Shown: positions 63,165 through 64,000 of the stretch, in pieces
Layout of the letters: the number at the start of each line of letters is the position of its first letter
How positions within the stretch are numbered: position 1 is the first letter of the stretch
Assembly (NCBI RefSeq): GCF_019649055.1
Contig: NW_026570221.1
Coordinates: 620,001 to 684,000 of the forward strand
Direction of reading: 5' to 3'
Length of the DNA: 64,000 nucleotides
Origin: Paramacrobiotus metropolitanus
Lineage: Eukaryota; Tardigrada; Eutardigrada; Parachela; Macrobiotidae
The notes under the pieces: generated by a model
Told to the model about the DNA's origin: nothing
The model's database searches: none
Seen by the model: the letters and a program-made list of their open reading frames with translations, nothing else
Made by a program: the position numbers and the translations under genes

Positions 63165-64000
63165 TTATTTTGTGTTTTTGCGCCCTTTAGTTATCCGATC
63201 AAGGAGTCCCGTATCGGCGGCATCTTCATCAGCTCCTTGTCGCGTTAGGAATTCCGTAGGAGTGGGTTTCGACTTTGTCTTTTTGACCTTCCTTTGCTCG
63301 ATAGCAGCGGCGATATCGCTTGCCAACTGTGCAGCTGTTGCTCCCACTGCTTCGAGCTGCTGTTGCCTACCAGAGCTTTTCATCTCATGCTCTGTTAGTT
63401 CAGTCCCTTTCGACTGATCGGTAGCAGACCCAGCATATCGGTTGGAGTCTTTTTGCGGAGCTCGCTCTGTTACCCCGTCTGCTTCCGTTAAATCCCCGGC
63501 CTGTTCGCTCAGCTTGACAGTGACTGCCGTTTCGAAGTCCTTATCCCGTTTCTTCGATCTTCCTCGTTTCTTTTTCTTCATCTCTGTTATGTCCGATGGT
63601 TCAGATAGCACTGGGCGTGGTTTGGGACTCTGTTCCAAATGACGGTCTGCTACCTCATCACCTTCCTCTCTGTGTAGCGGAGGTGGTTTGAGAGAAGTGC
63701 GCTCTGCTTCGGTCTCCATCTCATCCACTCCGGTAGCAGATCGTGGTTCACGCTCTGGTATTCCTTCTTTATCCTCTCGTTCTTCCGTTAAAGGCGGATG
63801 CCATGGCTTTAATCGATCGATGGAGACGACTTTCAAATCAGCTTCTTTTATCGGGTTCATTTCGATGACTTCAACTTCGTTCGGTCGTGGGAAGCTGAGG
63901 ATTTTCCATACTTTATCGTACTTCTTTTTAAAATCCGATTGCCCTTCCTTTCTCCCTTGTTTTGTATCTTTGGGAAGTCGGATAAGTACGAAGTCGCCGA
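63165..64000 (-). CDS. Integrase C-terminal region of a Ty3/Gypsy-type polyprotein (partial)
   Basis: Read from the right edge the frame begins GDFVLIRLPKD, continues YDKVWKILSFPRPNEVEV and reaches VSIDRLKPWHPP. GDxVLxRLP ... DRLKPWHP is the hallmark of the C-terminal domain of Ty3/Gypsy and retroviral integrases, where it binds DNA and helps assemble the integration complex. After it comes a long charged tail of about 200 residues (EREPRSATGVDEMETEAERT; MKKKKRGRSKKRDKDFET) ending at 63165, unusual for these proteins. The catalytic DDE core, RNase H and reverse transcriptase would lie to the right, outside the window. This fixes the identity of the whole cluster as a retroelement or something that borrowed its integrase. 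Confidence 0.7.
   Translation of the reverse strand, partial: GDFVLIRLPKDTKQGRKEGQSDFKKKYDKVWKILSFPRPNEVEVIEMNPIKEADLKVVSIDRLKPWHPPLTEEREDKEGIPEREPRSATGVDEMETEAERTSLKPPPLHREEGDEVADRHLEQSPKPRPVLSEPSDITEMKKKKRGRSKKRDKDFETAVTVKLSEQAGDLTEADGVTERAPQKDSNRYAGSATDQSKGTELTEHEMKSSGRQQQLEAVGATAAQLASDIAAAIEQRKVKKTKSKPTPTEFLTRQGADEDAADTGLLDRITKGRKNTK

Overview
The window is eukaryotic. Several protein-coding loci have short introns (89-252 bp) with GT...AG borders, class A GPCRs are encoded in single large exons, and the intergenic space is AT-rich and full of inverted-repeat elements. The protein style suggests an ecdysozoan invertebrate, and I think a eutardigrade is most likely. That placement is inference from family resemblance, not a database result. 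I saw no tRNA, rRNA or CRISPR array.

Left part (1-13 kb). This holds part of a lineage-expanded gene family, the 'Tudor-like/F-box' family. Exon 1 encodes about 205 aa that resemble tandem Agenet/Tudor modules of the FMR1 type. Exon 2 encodes an F-box plus a conserved tail, and exon 3 a short C-terminal piece with the core LNxFCL. Here lie a partial gene (1-1298), an exon-3 relic (2786-2949), a pseudogene (8669-10122) and a scrambled relic (10925-12599). Between them are small TA-flanked inverted-repeat elements, an ACGTATA microsatellite interrupted by one of them, a 28-30 bp minisatellite, and a young 1841-bp non-autonomous LTR retrotransposon. That retrotransposon has identical 223-bp LTRs, a 4-bp target duplication and an unrecognised 332-aa ORF.

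Middle part (13-47 kb). Two class A GPCR genes (about 15.4-16.3 kb minus, 29.2-30.3 kb plus) and a candidate secreted amidated-peptide precursor (23.0-23.4 kb minus) are sparse islands among TIR elements. One of those elements is a 1-kb TTAA-flanked, piggyBac-like one. The F-box family returns with a shortened copy (33449-34876, a duplicate of the 8.7-kb pseudogene) and a full three-exon copy (40814-46599) whose first intron has swollen to 3.8 kb. A three-exon multi-membrane-span gene with matching splice phases lies on the minus strand at 36061-37364. Further membrane-span exons follow at 38-39.7 kb.

Right part (47-64 kb). At 48340-50867 three inverted-repeat elements are nested. The middle one has TTAA target sites and carries a broken ORF with a coiled coil, resembling a retroelement ORF1. 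From 54.2 kb to the right edge the minus strand is intronless and densely coding. It begins with the C-terminal tail of a Ty3/Gypsy-type integrase, followed by six or seven large, charged, mostly disordered ORFs I do not recognise, and possibly an LTR at 53.64-54.19 kb. A retroelement with about 9 kb of unexplained coding sequence after integrase is the most unusual system here. The Tudor-like/F-box fusion family is second.
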